Shown: positions 33,721 through 45,046, counted from the first letter of the stretch. The stretch is DNA of 64,000 nucleotides from Triparma columacea (GCA_030267965.1 BRYA01001451.1:37677-101676), one strand, 5' to 3'. Numbers and translations: made by a program. Notes: generated from the letters alone by a model not told the origin.

Positions 33721-34425
33721 TTACAGATATTCCAGAATGACTCTCCACAAGACTTTCGGGATCTTCTCCCGTGCCTCACTTGCCCTTAGCGGTGGGTCTT
33801 CAACGCAGTCAGTTCGCTTCCGCTTCAGCCTAGCCGATCTCCTTGGTTGGTCCTTAAGGCACAGCAGAGCGTTGACGCGCTCCGTCACAGCGACATTGCG
33901 GTGCCACCTGTAATGGAGGAGGTCCGAGACAGTCGGCATGTTTTTATCAATAGCGGCGGTGATTAGGGAAGTGCAGTTCAAGAAGCAGCCTTCACCGATG
34001 GAAACGGCAGGAGATAGACTGACTTTCGTTAGGGCGGAGCACCCAGAGAAGGCTTCATTGCCGATAAACGTCACTGAGTCCGGGATTGTGATGGCCGTGA
34101 GGGAGGAGCATCCAGAGAAGGCGCCACTGCCAATCTCCGTCACTCCGTCCGGGATGGTGATGGCCGTGAGGGAGGAGCATCCAGAGAAGGCGTAACTGCC
34201 AATCCACGTCACTCCGTCCGGGATTGTGATGGCCGTGAGGGAGGAGCATCTCAAGAAGGCGCATCTGCTAATCGTCGTCACTCCAATTGGGATGGTGATG
34301 GCCGTGAGGGAGGAGCATCCCAAGAAGGCGTCTCTGCCAATCGTCGTCACTCCCTTTGCAAAAGTCACCTCTGTTAGTTGATCATTACGGAATGTCTGGC
34401 CAGAGTATACTGCCGATTTGGGCAT
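33721..34425 (-). CDS. BspA-type LRR_5 repeat protein 4 (short)
   Basis: Intronless, 234 residues from the ATG at 34425 (MPKSAVYSGQTFRNDQLTEV). It has only about five LRR_5 units plus the cap (LTKVSLSPAVSIGEGCFLNC). The C-terminus is intact (YRWHRNVAVTERVNALLCL, RRSARLKRKR, KIPKVLWRVILEYL), although the GTWDHVEN segment present in copies 1-3 is missing. Length is far below its relatives because of fewer repeats, not a stop codon. It is the most diverged member and is separated from the array by two unrelated genes. Confidence 0.82.
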   Translation of the reverse strand: MPKSAVYSGQTFRNDQLTEVTFAKGVTTIGRDAFLGCSSLTAITIPIGVTTISRCAFLRCSSLTAITIPDGVTWIGSYAFSGCSSLTAITIPDGVTEIGSGAFSGCSSLTAITIPDSVTFIGNEAFSGCSALTKVSLSPAVSIGEGCFLNCTSLITAAIDKNMPTVSDLLHYRWHRNVAVTERVNALLCLKDQPRRSARLKRKRTDCVEDPPLRASEAREKIPKVLWRVILEYL

Positions 34426-34571
34426 TGTGGGAAGGATGAAAGTGATAGTGCTGACAGCGCTCGAGCTAGAGTATGCTGGGGTTTGGCGTGAACGTTTAGA
34501 TGGAGAGGATGAGATTGAAAGTTATTGGGGACCAAATTTAGCCAGGTTCCCTCATTTTCCTGCCCCCCAAA

Positions 34572-35141
34572 ATGTCGTTGTCCATGCGTCACGATCCCTC
34601 CGCCCCTTCTCAGAACCAGGGCAACACCCTCGGTCACCGTCCCGTGATCCGTCAGTCCCGTTACTTCCGTCAGTACGAGAGTGGTAATGCTACCAAATCC
34701 TTGCTAGGTGTCGGCCACTTGGCTTGGAGCACGGAGAGGCTTCAGGGGGCATTCGATGGAGGAAGGCTGAACGCTTTCGAGGGCGGAAGGCCCCACGGCA
34801 TCGGCGAGCGGGCGGGGGGGGTGGAGGGGGGGGGGGAGGGGACGTGGGGGGGAGGGGACCAGCTTGATAGGCTGGTTAGGTCACAGGAGGAGAGGGGGGG
34901 ACGGACGGACGGGGATAAACTGGGGAGGAGAAGGGAGGAGGAGGAGGAGGAGGAGGAGGACAAGGCGGGAAGATGGAGGGTGGAAAGGGAGAGGGAGATG
35001 AGGGGAGGGGGGGAGATGAGGGGAGGGGGGGAGAGAACGGGGGGGGGGAGGATAGGGGGGGGGAGGATAGGGGAAGGGAGAACAGGGGGGGACCAAAGCC
35101 GCTGGATGACGACCTCCAGCGCTTACGGGAGCGGTTGGTAA
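34572..35141 (+). CDS. Doubtful G-rich ORF, possibly frame-broken
   Basis: ATG-initiated frame of 189 residues. The first 60 residues (MSLSMRHDPSAPSQNQ, RYFRQYESGNATKSLLGVGHLAWSTERLQGAF) look like protein. The rest is Gly/Glu/Arg low complexity from G runs of 6-9 bases. A second frame closing at 35203 ends more naturally (DDDLQRLRERLVKMYFSKDK). Either an unrecognised intron or a homopolymer length error between about 34815 and 35090 may separate the two parts. The 3' end would overlap the RsmD gene by 14 bases. Confidence 0.35.
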   Translation: MSLSMRHDPSAPSQNQGNTLGHRPVIRQSRYFRQYESGNATKSLLGVGHLAWSTERLQGAFDGGRLNAFEGGRPHGIGERAGGVEGGGEGTWGGGDQLDRLVRSQEERGGRTDGDKLGRRREEEEEEEEDKAGRWRVEREREMRGGGEMRGGGERTGGGRIGGGRIGEGRTGGDQSRWMTTSSAYGSGW

Positions 35142-35189
35142 AGATGTATTTTTCCAAAGACAAAGCAGAAACGGGTCCAGGCAATTTAG

Positions 35190-36530
35190 TTACAAGGTTA
35201 TGAACTCATCAGCCGCGCTCTCCGCGTCCAACCTGCCCGTCGGGTCCGCCACGTATATCGCCAGCACAGTTCTTCCGTACTTCCTGTTCCTCACCCCCAC
35301 CAGCGTCCTCCCCTCCTTCCCCTCCGAGTTCCTTATGACGTGCGGGAGCGATCCTAGCTCCACCGGGTACTCGACTACCACGACGGTGTCCGGCCTCACG
35401 AGTGGGCTTGAGCAGACGGCGTCGGTGATGTCCTTGTAGACGACCTCCTCATAGGGGGGGGTTAGGGTGATGAGGTCGTAGCCCCTGTCGTCTACGACGA
35501 TTCCGACACTCGAGGGGGAGGTTAAAGCAGCCATTACGTCGGCCTTGACGGCCTGGCCGTTCTCGACCATGTCAAAGTCCTGCGGTGAGGGGAAGGTTCT
35601 GTTAGTTGGCGGGCTGTTCATGAAGCAGCAACTTTAGCTTCGCTCCACCCCTCACCTCTAAATTTCTATTGATCGTCTCCACGCAGTCGTCCGCAAAGTC
35701 CAAGAAGGTCGTGAACCCCCCGTCCGTCGCCTTCAAGGACCTGCTGAGGCTCTCCAGCCCCACGCTCCCGCTCCCGGCGAAGCAGTCCAGGTGCCTGACC
35801 GGGCCGAAGGCCTCGGAGTAGAGGCTGAAGGAGCGGAGCTGGGAGAAGAGGGCCTCCTTCACCTTGCCCATCATGGGACGGAGGTAGACGTCGGGGCTGG
35901 AGATTAGGCGGCCCTTGTGGGTACCGCCAAGGACCTTGAGACGAGAAACGTTAGAGATTGATTGGTTGCGGCTGGAGCCTTGGGCCATGACGCCCATTGA
36001 TCTATGGGGGTTGGGTTGGAGGTGTGTAAGGGTTGGGGGTTGAGAAAGTGTGGTGAGTGAGACAGTGTTGGTGAGACAGTGTTGGTGAGACAGTGTTGGT
36101 GATCTGTTAGTGGTAGGAGTGGAGTGGAAGGGGTATTCCTTTGGGTATTCTCCTTTGTTGTTCAGGATGGTTGTTTGGCATATCATAAGCTACATACTTC
36201 AATCGTATTTGAATCATATTTCTTTCCAACTTCAGCCATCCATCTAAACGACATCATCCCCCCTTACCTTCCTCCACTCCCACCCTGCTTCCTATTCATC
36301 CTCTTTTTCAACTGTTTAACATCCTTAGGGACAACGTGTCCCATTGGTTTTCGCGGTGCGTCAACAAGTTCATCAAATTTTGATGGAGAAGTAGAGGCTC
36401 GGCGAGGAGGTTTGGCCATCAATTTGCTTGAGGGTCGCGTTATGGCTGTTAAATTAGGGATAGTAAAGGTTGTTACACCATCAAACATCAATAAAGCGCA
36501 TAATATGCTAAATATACCAAGACGGTGCAT
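35190..36530 (-). CDS. rsmD: RsmD-family rRNA guanine-N2 methyltransferase, predicted plastid
   Basis: Exons 36530-36268, 36001-35656 and 35579-35190 join in phase for 332 residues. The core follows bacterial RsmD, which methylates G966 of 16S rRNA: RLKVLGGTHKGRLISSP, LRPMMGKVKEALFSQL, then the SAM loop HLDCFAGSGSVGLESLSR. The catalytic motif IV reads TPPY in place of the usual (D/N)PP(Y/F). Exon 1 supplies a signal-like start (MHRLGIFSILCALLMFDGVTTF) and a basic Ser/Pro-rich tail, a plausible heterokont plastid presequence. An ATG at 36186 inside intron 1 also gives an open frame, but that stretch is C-rich and ends in a good acceptor (CCCATAG). Target is probably plastid small-subunit rRNA. 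Confidence 0.78.
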
Positions 36531-36658
36531 CTGCAGGTAGATTGTCAGGTGGAGGAGAAAAAGGAGAAAAAGTTGAAAGGAAAAGAGTCTCAAATCTTCA
36601 TTCCTAAACCGTGCGTATCTGCTGAGTTACACCACACCGCTAACCGCTCACCGCACCC

Positions 36659-37168
36659 CTACGAGTCTAGCATAGGGAACTCTTGAAGCGCACACTCCCT
36701 GTCGCAGTCCGGATCAGAGAAGCCTTCACCTTCACCTTCTTCATCTTCGTCGTCGTACCTATGGGTGCCGGCGTGCGCAAAGTCACTGTACAACCTTGAA
36801 GCGGCAAGCATACCGGAGTTGAAGCCATGTTGCCAGTCACCCTCCTCTGCAGAGGAGAGTTTTGCGAGTGCATTCTTCATTCTCTCGCGTTCGGCACCCT
36901 CGTACTTCTTGAGTACCATCTCGTCTCTGTCGACGCCACGGGCTCCCCAGACGAGATCAAAGTACCAATCCATGTGCACGTTGGTCTGGTTTTTGAGGGC
37001 CTTCAGGTTGTTTTCGAGCCTTAAGTTCTCTTTCCGTAGGGCCTTGATCTCCGAGCCCTCGAGGTGGTTGGCGACAACGTTTAAGGCGGCATTCTTGGAT
37101 ACGTTGTCTGTCACATTTGTGGTCTCTGATGACTTGTGTGTCGATTGTACCTCTGATTTTGATTCCAT
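36659..37168 (-). CDS. Coiled-coil acidic protein, unknown
   Basis: Single-exon frame of 169 residues from the ATG at 37168 (MESKSEVQSTHKS); the open frame continues upstream without another ATG. Residues about 35-60 form a short coiled coil (ALRKENLRLENNLKALKN). A conserved-looking block follows: WYFDLVWGARGVDRDEM, then GDWQHGFNSGMLAASRLYSDFAHAG. The end is acidic (DDEDEEGEGEGFSDPDCDREC). I cannot name the family. Confidence 0.55.
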   Translation of the reverse strand: MESKSEVQSTHKSSETTNVTDNVSKNAALNVVANHLEGSEIKALRKENLRLENNLKALKNQTNVHMDWYFDLVWGARGVDRDEMVLKKYEGAERERMKNALAKLSSAEEGDWQHGFNSGMLAASRLYSDFAHAGTHRYDDEDEEGEGEGFSDPDCDRECALQEFPMLDS

Positions 37169-37411
37169 TTTTGAGAGCGAACCTACCCCAAGTGTAAGTT
37201 TATAGCGGCAAATTACGATGTGAAACTTATCAACAAAGCCTTGACAGTACTCTACGTAGGCAGAAGTATCGTATAAGTGGTAAAATTTGAGTCCAACAAA
37301 GTGTACCTCCACCAAAATCTGTTTCTGCTGGTGCAGGAATCTGAGACTCTGAGGTGAGACTCTGAGAAAGTTCCTAAGTTCCTGCTGAAGAAGCCGAAGT
37401 TCCAAATCTTC

Positions 37412-38881
37412 ATGAAGTGGTTTTTAGCTCTGCTACCTCTGGTAGCTGCCCATAAAGGGCACCATCACCGCCACAAGCGTCATATGCAGGAAAATCGCAT
37501 GGACGACTACGAGGCCAGCTCTCCTATGGTTCAGGTGAGAGAGAGAGTGACAGAACAGAACCGACTTCACAAACCCCTCATCAATTTTGGGACTGTTATG
37601 ACCCCATCATTGCAAATACTGTGCTCTACTTGTGTTAATAGACGTATAGCGCACCAAGTTTACACATAAGTTTCTCCTTTTAGGCGTTCAGTCTCTCAAA
37701 AATATGGGAATTCTTTTCATCCTTCTGCATCACTCCTTCACCTTCTTCTCATGCTCCTCCCCTCCACTCACTCCCCGCACCCGCAGGAACTGAAGCAGGA
37801 GCTCGCTCTCGCAACCTCGGAGGTTGTTCTTAACTGTGCCAACGACGTTGCCGTCCTTTGCCACGGAGAAGAAGATCTAACCATCACCAACTACATCCTC
37901 CCTCCCCCCACCAACATCAAGGTCCCTGAGATGGGCACGGGGAAGCCCAGAGAGGAGGAGGAGGAGGGATCCTTCTTTGACATTGTCGTTTTCTTCAACA
38001 AGGATGAGGGCCATAGCAGGAAGCTCACTCGTGCTGCCAATGGAGCCCGCAGGAAGCTTTTCCGCTACATTGAAGGCGACGTTGAGGAGGAGGAGAAGGA
38101 GGAGCACCCCGACCACAAGGGCCACAAGGGCCACAAGGGCCACAAGGGCCGCAAGGGTGAGGACAGCCATCAGCATGACCACAAGAGGCCCTGCCACGGA
38201 AAGAGGGGCTTCAAGCTCGGCTTCGGGGCGGAGGATGACAGGTGCCTCGTGGACCTCATGATCTCTGGATCCCCCGACGTCTCCTCGCAGTGCTACGAGG
38301 CCGTCGGGACCTACAAGCAGGTCAACGAGGCCCTTAACGAGGAGATTGCCATGGAGGAGGCTGCGGAGGAGTTCGCCGCCTTCCTCTTCCTCTTGACCTC
38401 GCTCCTCCTCACCATGTCCATCCTCACTTGCGTGTTTGGCAGGTCCAAGTTCCACGAGAACAGGATGATCAGGCTCAGCATCCTCGAGGCTGTTTACTCA
38501 GACGAGGACATTAAGGCCGCCGTCCAGAGCAAGCTCCCTGAGGGAATGATCCTTGGAGACCAGCTGCCCGTCGGCAGGAACTCCGCCAGCGCCGAGCCCT
38601 GCACGTGCAAGAAGGTCTGCAAGGCCTTCTGCTCCGGCTTCATGTTCATGTTTCTGGCGATCTTCCTCCTCCACGCCTTCCTCTTCTTCCCCCTCCTGCT
38701 CCCAGTCACCCTCATCGCAATGACGGTCAGGGCGTGCTGCTGCAAGAGGAAGAGGAGGCAGCAGCAGACCGACTACGGCCTTGTTGCCAACGACGGATAC
38801 CCCGCCGCCGCCGCCGCCGCCTCAGGCAAGGAGCTCGAGCTCTCGGACAAGGTCTACGTTGGAGTCCCTACTGTTGCTTAA
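37412..38881 (+). CDS. GLG1-like Cys-repeat membrane protein with His-rich loop
   Basis: Exons 37412-37534 and 37787-38881 give 405 residues. A signal peptide (MKWFLALLPLVAAH) precedes a His/Lys-rich segment. A region with the spacing of GLG1 (Golgi apparatus protein 1) Cys repeats follows: VLNCANDVAVLC and, after an insert, CLVDLMISGSPDVSSQC. The insert is rich in Glu and HKG repeats (38113-38160) that could bind metal. Two hydrophobic spans come later (FAAFLFLLTSLLLTMSIL and FMFMFLAIFLLHAFLFFPLLL), with CTCKKVCKAFC between them and CCCKRKRRQQQ after the second. Codon use is strikingly GC-rich in exon 2. The family assignment is tentative. Confidence 0.55.
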
Positions 38882-38990
38882 TCCACAACTAGACAGGTCT
38901 TACATATTTTAGGTGGAGGGATTAAAAAAACCATTTTTACCCCCAAAGCTTTTTCTGTGTTGTTATTACGTCGTGCTATTACGTCTCTCC

Positions 38991-41900
38991 CTACCTCCCG
39001 CCCCCTAGCTTTATCATAAGATCAGCATGCTCCGTCAGCCCGTTGTAGAAGTTGCAGTTAACTTCCTCCTTTGCCTTCTCGATAACAGCCTTCACAGCGA
39101 CCGGGTCGAGCACCGCCGAGAGCCTTATCGCTCCATCGTACATGGCCCCCGCTTCAAAGTCCTTCTCAGCTAGCGCGTCTAGCCCTCGCGCCATTCCTGC
39201 CGTTCCGCCGACGGGGATGAGGGCGGATACGAACTCAGTTAGCGTCACGGCACTCGACGAGGCGGAGCCTTGGGATGCTTTCTGAAGACCGCAGACCGAG
39301 CCGACCCTAACCTCCTTCTCGTCGTCCGATTCATCATCGTCATCATCCTGCACGACAATCTTCTTGAATTCCCCCGCCATTTCAGCCCCGACTTCCCTCG
39401 CGATCCCCTCAACACCCTCCTCCTCCTCCTCCTCTTCCTCCGACTCAGAATCAGACATTTCGATCGTAACCCTTTGCAGCTTCACCTCCTTCATCTTCTT
39501 CTTGACAACTCCGCCCTTTACCACCAAAGCGCCCCCCACATCGCCCCCCCCCGCCTCAGCCAAGAAGTAAACGAAGCTGCGACAATGATAAGGGGTGAGA
39601 TTTCGCACCTTTAAGTTTATCGCAACCCTTTCTCAACAACTCATTTCGCCCGTCGTTCAGTCACTCGTCGCACTCACCTATTGCACAACCCACCCCACTC
39701 CCCTCTCTCCTCCAAGCCCATCTCCCAGTATTTCCCTGCCCCCTCCAACACCTCTGTCTCCCACAAATCCCTCATACCCTCCACCCCTTCGACGCCCTTC
39801 CACCCCTTTGCGAACGACTTCAACCTAGCACCTTTCCCCCCCATCCTCGCCTTGATCACCAGGTCCAAAACCGCCGCAGCTGACTTGAAGTCCCCCCTCA
39901 CAGCATCCAGCATCCGCCCCGCGTACTCCAAAGCCACCCTCCAGACCTCCTTCTCCCCCTCTCCGCCCTTTCCCAAGGCCTCGCAGATGCTCTCGACAAG
40001 TTTGGCCCTGACCCCCCCGAGCACCTCTCCACCCCAGCACCTGCTCCCCTCCCCAAACAGTACCTCGCCCAAAAGCATATCCAAACTATCCCCCACCACA
40101 ACGTCCCTCTCCTTCACCCCACCCCCAAGGAACTTCTCCACCGCCCCCTCCATCAGTCGTCCCCAATCCTTAAGGCACTCAGCTCCAACCTCCACGCTCT
40201 CGAAGTCTTCTTCCCTGACCCCCTCAGTGATCCAAGAGCCGTACATGACCAGATCCACGACTCCACCTAGCAACCCCTCCTTGGCCTCCTCGTTCGCCCA
40301 TAAGTTCTCCACCGCTCTGACATCCTTCCCATCCCTCTCCCACATTGCATGGCCCTCCTCCATGATTTCTTCCAGGGCGGCCTGCTGGATCGTCCCCGCC
40401 CAGTCCCTGAGGCTCTTGGAGTTCGTGTTCATGCTCTCTCCCAACCCCCCCTTCCCGAAGAGTTTCAGCCCGGACTCAGCCTCCTTCTTCAGCTCCTCGT
40501 CGCCTTCCCCGTTGCTCTGCACCGCTAGGAGGCTCTTGCAGACCGAGATCCATAGGGGTTCGAGGTCCGCAAGCCTCCCAGTCGCGTTAAAATAGCCAGT
40601 CAGGATCTTCCCGTCCCCTCCCCTGATCTTGACTAGGAGCGCGTTGAGGCACTTGCAGAACGCCAGCCTGCTCCTGACCCCCACCTCCCCCGTCAGGCAG
40701 TCGCTCCCCTCGCACATCCCCAGCAGCACCCTCTTTACGTGGGGCGTGAGCTGCCTGGTGAGGCTCCCCCGGATCATGCAGGAGAGGGCGAGGGCGTGGG
40801 AGGTCCTGCTGGAGACTGTGTGGGCGCCGCCCTCGGAGCGGGAGGTGGCGGACTCAGTATCGCCCACTACCCTAGGGAGCAACAGAGGCACGTAAGTGTC
40901 AGGGTCGACGAACCTGAGATGAGCGGGATGAAGGATGGGGGGGTTAGGTATGGTATAAGTACGTCACGCTTTCAGTCCACAAATGAAACCCCTCCCCCGT
41001 GACACGCTTCGCTCGTCGGCATCGCCCCTCCACCCTCTCACCTCCCCATAAGTTCCAAAATGAGCTCCAACTTTTCCCTCAGTTCCTCCCCAACCTTTCC
41101 CTCCTTGACGCTCAAGCCCAAGGCCTTCACCACCTTGGGCAGTGTGTCGTGGAAGTCCATCGTCAAGTGCTCCTCGCAGTACACGACTAAATTGACGATG
41201 AGGTCCGCACTCCTGTCCCTCGTGACGTCGATCCAGTTGGTAAGCTCCCTCAGGAGGGCCTTGAAAAACCTTTTGGTGTTTCCCCTAACAAACAGCCTGG
41301 CTCCCAATCTCGGCCTCTTCTCGAAGGGCTTCGGGAGGGGGGCGTTGATGTTCGTCCTGCTGTCTCCGTCAACCCCGTACTGCCTCCTCTCAATGATGTC
41401 GTCAGGGTGCTCGGCCTCGTACTGCCCTCCGCAGTGCTCAATGGCCTGGATTGCCATGTCCCTCGTCTCCTTGATGTCGTCGTTGAAGAACGAAAGCACG
41501 TACGGGAGGAGGCGGGTGTGGTGGTCGTACCTGTCAGGAAGGCAAGTGAGGAAGAAGCACAGCACGGCGCAGCACCGAGCCCTCACTGTGGGGTTCTTGT
41601 CCTGGCAGACTTCCGCTAAGGAGTTCACGCTGACGCCGCAACTGTTGTCGTAAAAGGCAGCAATGGGGAGGACATTTTCCTCCCTGAAGCCGACGACGTC
41701 CGCTATGGCGTCAGTTCCAGCTCCCCTGACCTTGGCCCTGTTCGGGACTCCGACGGCAGCCTCAAAGAGGGACAGCGCTGCCAACCTAACCTTGGCGTTC
41801 CTATGCCTCAAGTTCATGATGCACGCCCTGCTCACAGCCGTCGCGAAGACCATCGCCCCGTTCTCCCACTGCGGGATGCGAACCATCTGGATGAGGATCA

Positions 41901-43406
41901 TGGACGCCCTGCACTTCAAGACGGGGTAAGGGTCGCGAAGCTGCGACTGCAGGATGAGGACGAGGTCGGAAAAGTAGGGGTTGAGAATGGACAGAGACCC
42001 GTAGTTTACGCCGGCCTTGAGAAGGGCCCCCACGACGTCACATAAGAGCAGGCGGACCTCCTCACTGGGCTCGACGACCTCAATCTTCTTGATCCCGTGC
42101 ACCAAATTGCTCTTGTCTTGGCGCTCGCTCGCGACGCCTCTCTTGTAGCCCTCATGGGCGTCAAGGTCGTGGATGAAGACGTTGAGTTCCTGGTCGAAGT
42201 AGGTGGGGGGGTACCGGGAGAGGAGGGCGGGGAGGAGGTACGAAACGTGCTTGGTGAGATCGAGGACATTGAGGATTAGAATTTTGATAATCTTGAGTGA
42301 CAGCTCTCTACACTTCTCGGACGTATCGCTGATCCTTTTGAAGAGAGAGTTCGCAGTGCCGTCGAGGATGAATTGCATCTGCTTTCTCATTTCGTTCTCC
42401 TGAGCGAGGGTCACGGAGGTTGACAAAGGGGTGATGAAATCTGCGGCCTCATCGGCGTCCTCATCATCCACCTGCGAAGAATTATGGAGGCAGGCGAAGC
42501 GAACAGCGGAGAAGGTCGCGTTAGTATGCAGGAGCTACAGTCTCGAATGATCGGGAAGTGAACGCTCAAACGTGCCGATCACTACTTTCGGAAGTAGTGT
42601 ACAGTACAAGTTCATGCTCTCACCTCTTGGCCTCTGATCGCCCTCTTCCCCATGTTGGGCTTCGCCGGTGCCGCCGTCTTATCCTCGAGGAACTGCGACA
42701 TGAGGGAGGAGTGCGTCTTCTGCCAGGCCGCCCAGTGTGGAGCGTGCTCCCCTTTGGCCATGTCGGAGACCATGGCGCCTTGCTTGTGAGTCAACACAAT
42801 CCTGCTGGGATCATAAGGGGGGGGGAGGTCCAATTCGGGAAGAGAAGGCAGCGTCTTCGAAAGCTGTACTACGACGTGGTACAGGGCCTGCAGGGCGTCG
42901 GTCCTTATCTTGAGCTCCTGGCTCGACAAGGCACTATTGAAGCGGTGGTTGGTCCACCCGCGTGTGGAGGGGGGGGGAGGGGGGAGGGCCGGGACAGAGG
43001 AGGAAGAAGAAGGAGGAGGATCACCGGGAGCATTCTCATCACCCCCCCCCCCCTCTTCGTCCCCGCTCTCGTCGTCGCTATCACCCATGGCTGTCATGCT
43101 CTGGGACGATCCGCCCTCCCGAACCATGTCCATGATACCCTCAGCAATAGAATCGACAGTCGACTCAGGGTCAACAAAAAGCGGTTGTTTATCGGGCTTA
43201 GGAGCAGCACCAGGCAGGGAAGAATCGCCAGGGAGCGATACACTCAAACTTTCAAGGCCCATTGCCTCGAGGGTCTTCGATTTTGATTTTTTTTTAGTTG
43301 CCTTCTTGGACTTCTTTGACGATTGGTTGAGATTTTCGAGATTCACCGCCTTCATTGAAGCGGAATCCGCCTTCATCTCGGCGAAGATACTCCCAATGTC
43401 TGCCAT
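38991..43406 (-). CDS. DNAAF5: Dynein axonemal assembly factor 5 (HEATR2) homologue
   Basis: Exons 43406-42624, 42471-41042, 40913-39678 and 39576-38991 join in phase for 1344 residues. HEAT repeats run from about residue 270. The block RPRLGARLFVRGNTKRFFKALLRELTNW, the GRFVDPDTYVPLLLPRVVGD junction across exons 2 and 3, and DPYPVLKCRASMILI match HEATR2/DNAAF5. That protein acts in the cytoplasm in pre-assembly of outer and inner dynein arms. The first 260 residues are extra: a Lys-rich stretch (KKSKKATKKKSKSK), an acidic Ser/Pro-rich linker and a helical part. The C-terminus is also acidic. Animal homologues are about 855 residues, so this form is long. Presence implies a motile flagellum at some stage. 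Confidence 0.82.
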
Positions 43407-43507
43407 GGTGGCTGTTTGCAGTTTGCCTTGGTTTTTCCAGGTTTCCTCGTCTCCTCTCTTGGGATGACCAATTTAGTCCACTTTTTGAAACCCGTTTCTC
43501 CGTAATC

Positions 43508-44940
43508 ATGAAGGTAACACCAGTCACGGGAGAACCTTCACTATACGGTGGTGAGTTGTTAGCCCTCTCGGAGTGTATACCTGGAAGTCACAGGTCCCCG
43601 TGCCAAGGCTGAGGTGGCTGTCAAATTAAATTTCTCGTCAGTTTAGTTGAAATGGGGGCCACAAAGCTATGTACTCACCCTTACTATCGTAAACGAACTT
43701 TGCATACCAGCTTTTTTCGCAAAAGGAACTCCCATTGAGATGATGGCAGGGATGGGATTCGGGTTCGTGATAGCATGTCTCTTTCTCTGGAAGGTGAGAT
43801 TTCTGTGCTTACAAACGAGGTGATGGAGGGGCACACGATTGCGCTGTCGCCCCCCCCTCCCCCCCCCCTCCCCCCTTCTTTCCTCCATTTCCCCTCCACC
43901 ACCACCAAACCTTACTGACCATCCTTGCTTCTTGCTGCCCCTCCCCCCTTTCCTCCCCAGCTTCTCTACAACCCCACGAGGAAGGCGCTGCGGGCGGATA
44001 AATTTCGCGCCTTCAAGCTCATCAAGAAGGAGCAGATTAGTCACGATACAATCAGGGTGACATTTGAGAACCCCGACGGGCCGAAAGCCATCCTTGGGCT
44101 CCCCATCGGGCAGCACATTTCGTTCAAATTCAAGAACGCTGAGGGGAAGGAGGTGATCCGTAGCTACACGCCTACCACCGGCGACGAGAAGCCCGGCATT
44201 GTAACTTTCGTCATGAAGGTCTACAAGCCCAACCCTCCCAAGTTTCCAGACGGTGGACAGATGAGCCAGTACGTCGACTCGCTCAAGGTGGGAGACTCGT
44301 GCCTGTTCAGGGGGCCCAAGGGCCACCTCGATTACCAGGGGTGCGGAAAGTTCGAGATCCACAGGGCTAGGAAGCCAGTAGACAAGAGGACCTGCACTCA
44401 CATTGGGATGATTGCAGGTGGTACCGGGCTCACTCCTATGCTACAAATCATCCAGGCCGTCCTCCGTAACCCTAAGGACCACACGAAGATGTACCTGCTC
44501 CTCGCCAACCAGACAGAGGAGGACATCCTCTGCCGAGAGGAGGTGAGAATGAAGGAGGAGCGAAGCAGAGGAAGGAGGAGCGAGCAGCCAAAATCATTTG
44601 AGGTTGACATACGAAACATTCTTGGGACGAGTGAGCGAAGTCAGAGGCATGATTCTCACACATCATATTACTCCTCTATCATCACTCGTCGCAGCTGGAG
44701 CGCTATGCTCGCATCCACTCTGGTAGGTTCCAGATTTTCTACACCGTCGACAAGCCCCCGGCCAAGGGCTGGAAAGGCTTCACGGGGTTCATCAACAAGG
44801 AAATGATATCAGAGTGCCTGCCCACCGCAGCGGAGGGGGTCCAGATCTTCATATGCGGACCGCCCCCCATGATCAAGTTCGCTTGCCTCCCGAACTTGGA
44901 AAAGTGCGGGTTTAAGGAAAACCAGCTCTTCACATTTTAA
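43508..44940 (+). CDS. CYB5R: NADH-cytochrome b5 reductase
   Basis: Exons 43508-43550, 43711-43793, 43961-44542 and 44695-44940 give 317 residues; starting at the ATG at 43740 gives 293. The FAD domain has RSYTPTTGDE and FPDGGQMSQYVDSLKVGD. The NADH domain has GGTGLTPMLQII, LLLANQTEEDILCREE and CGPPPM. It passes electrons from NADH to cytochrome b5 for lipid desaturation, sterol synthesis and similar work. The anchor is MAGMGFGFVIACLFLWK, so ER or mitochondrial outer membrane is expected. The extra first exon adds a short lead (MKVTPVTGEPSLYGAFF) and is inferred from phase. The gene is divergent from DNAAF5 with 101 bases between starts. Confidence 0.88.
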
Positions 44941-45046
44941 GACGCGAGCGTGATGTGGAAGGAGAGGGGGTTTTGTTGGAGGAAGGCGAAACGAAGATAA
45001 ATGAAATGATTTTTTTTGGCAACGGGAACGGCATTCATTTTAAGGC

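Noticed and set aside
36002..36186. ATG at 36186 as the RsmD start.
   Set aside because: The region is C-rich, repetitive (three copies of 'cagtgttggtgaga' on the forward strand), ends in a good acceptor, and the upstream exon joins in exact phase with a targeting sequence.
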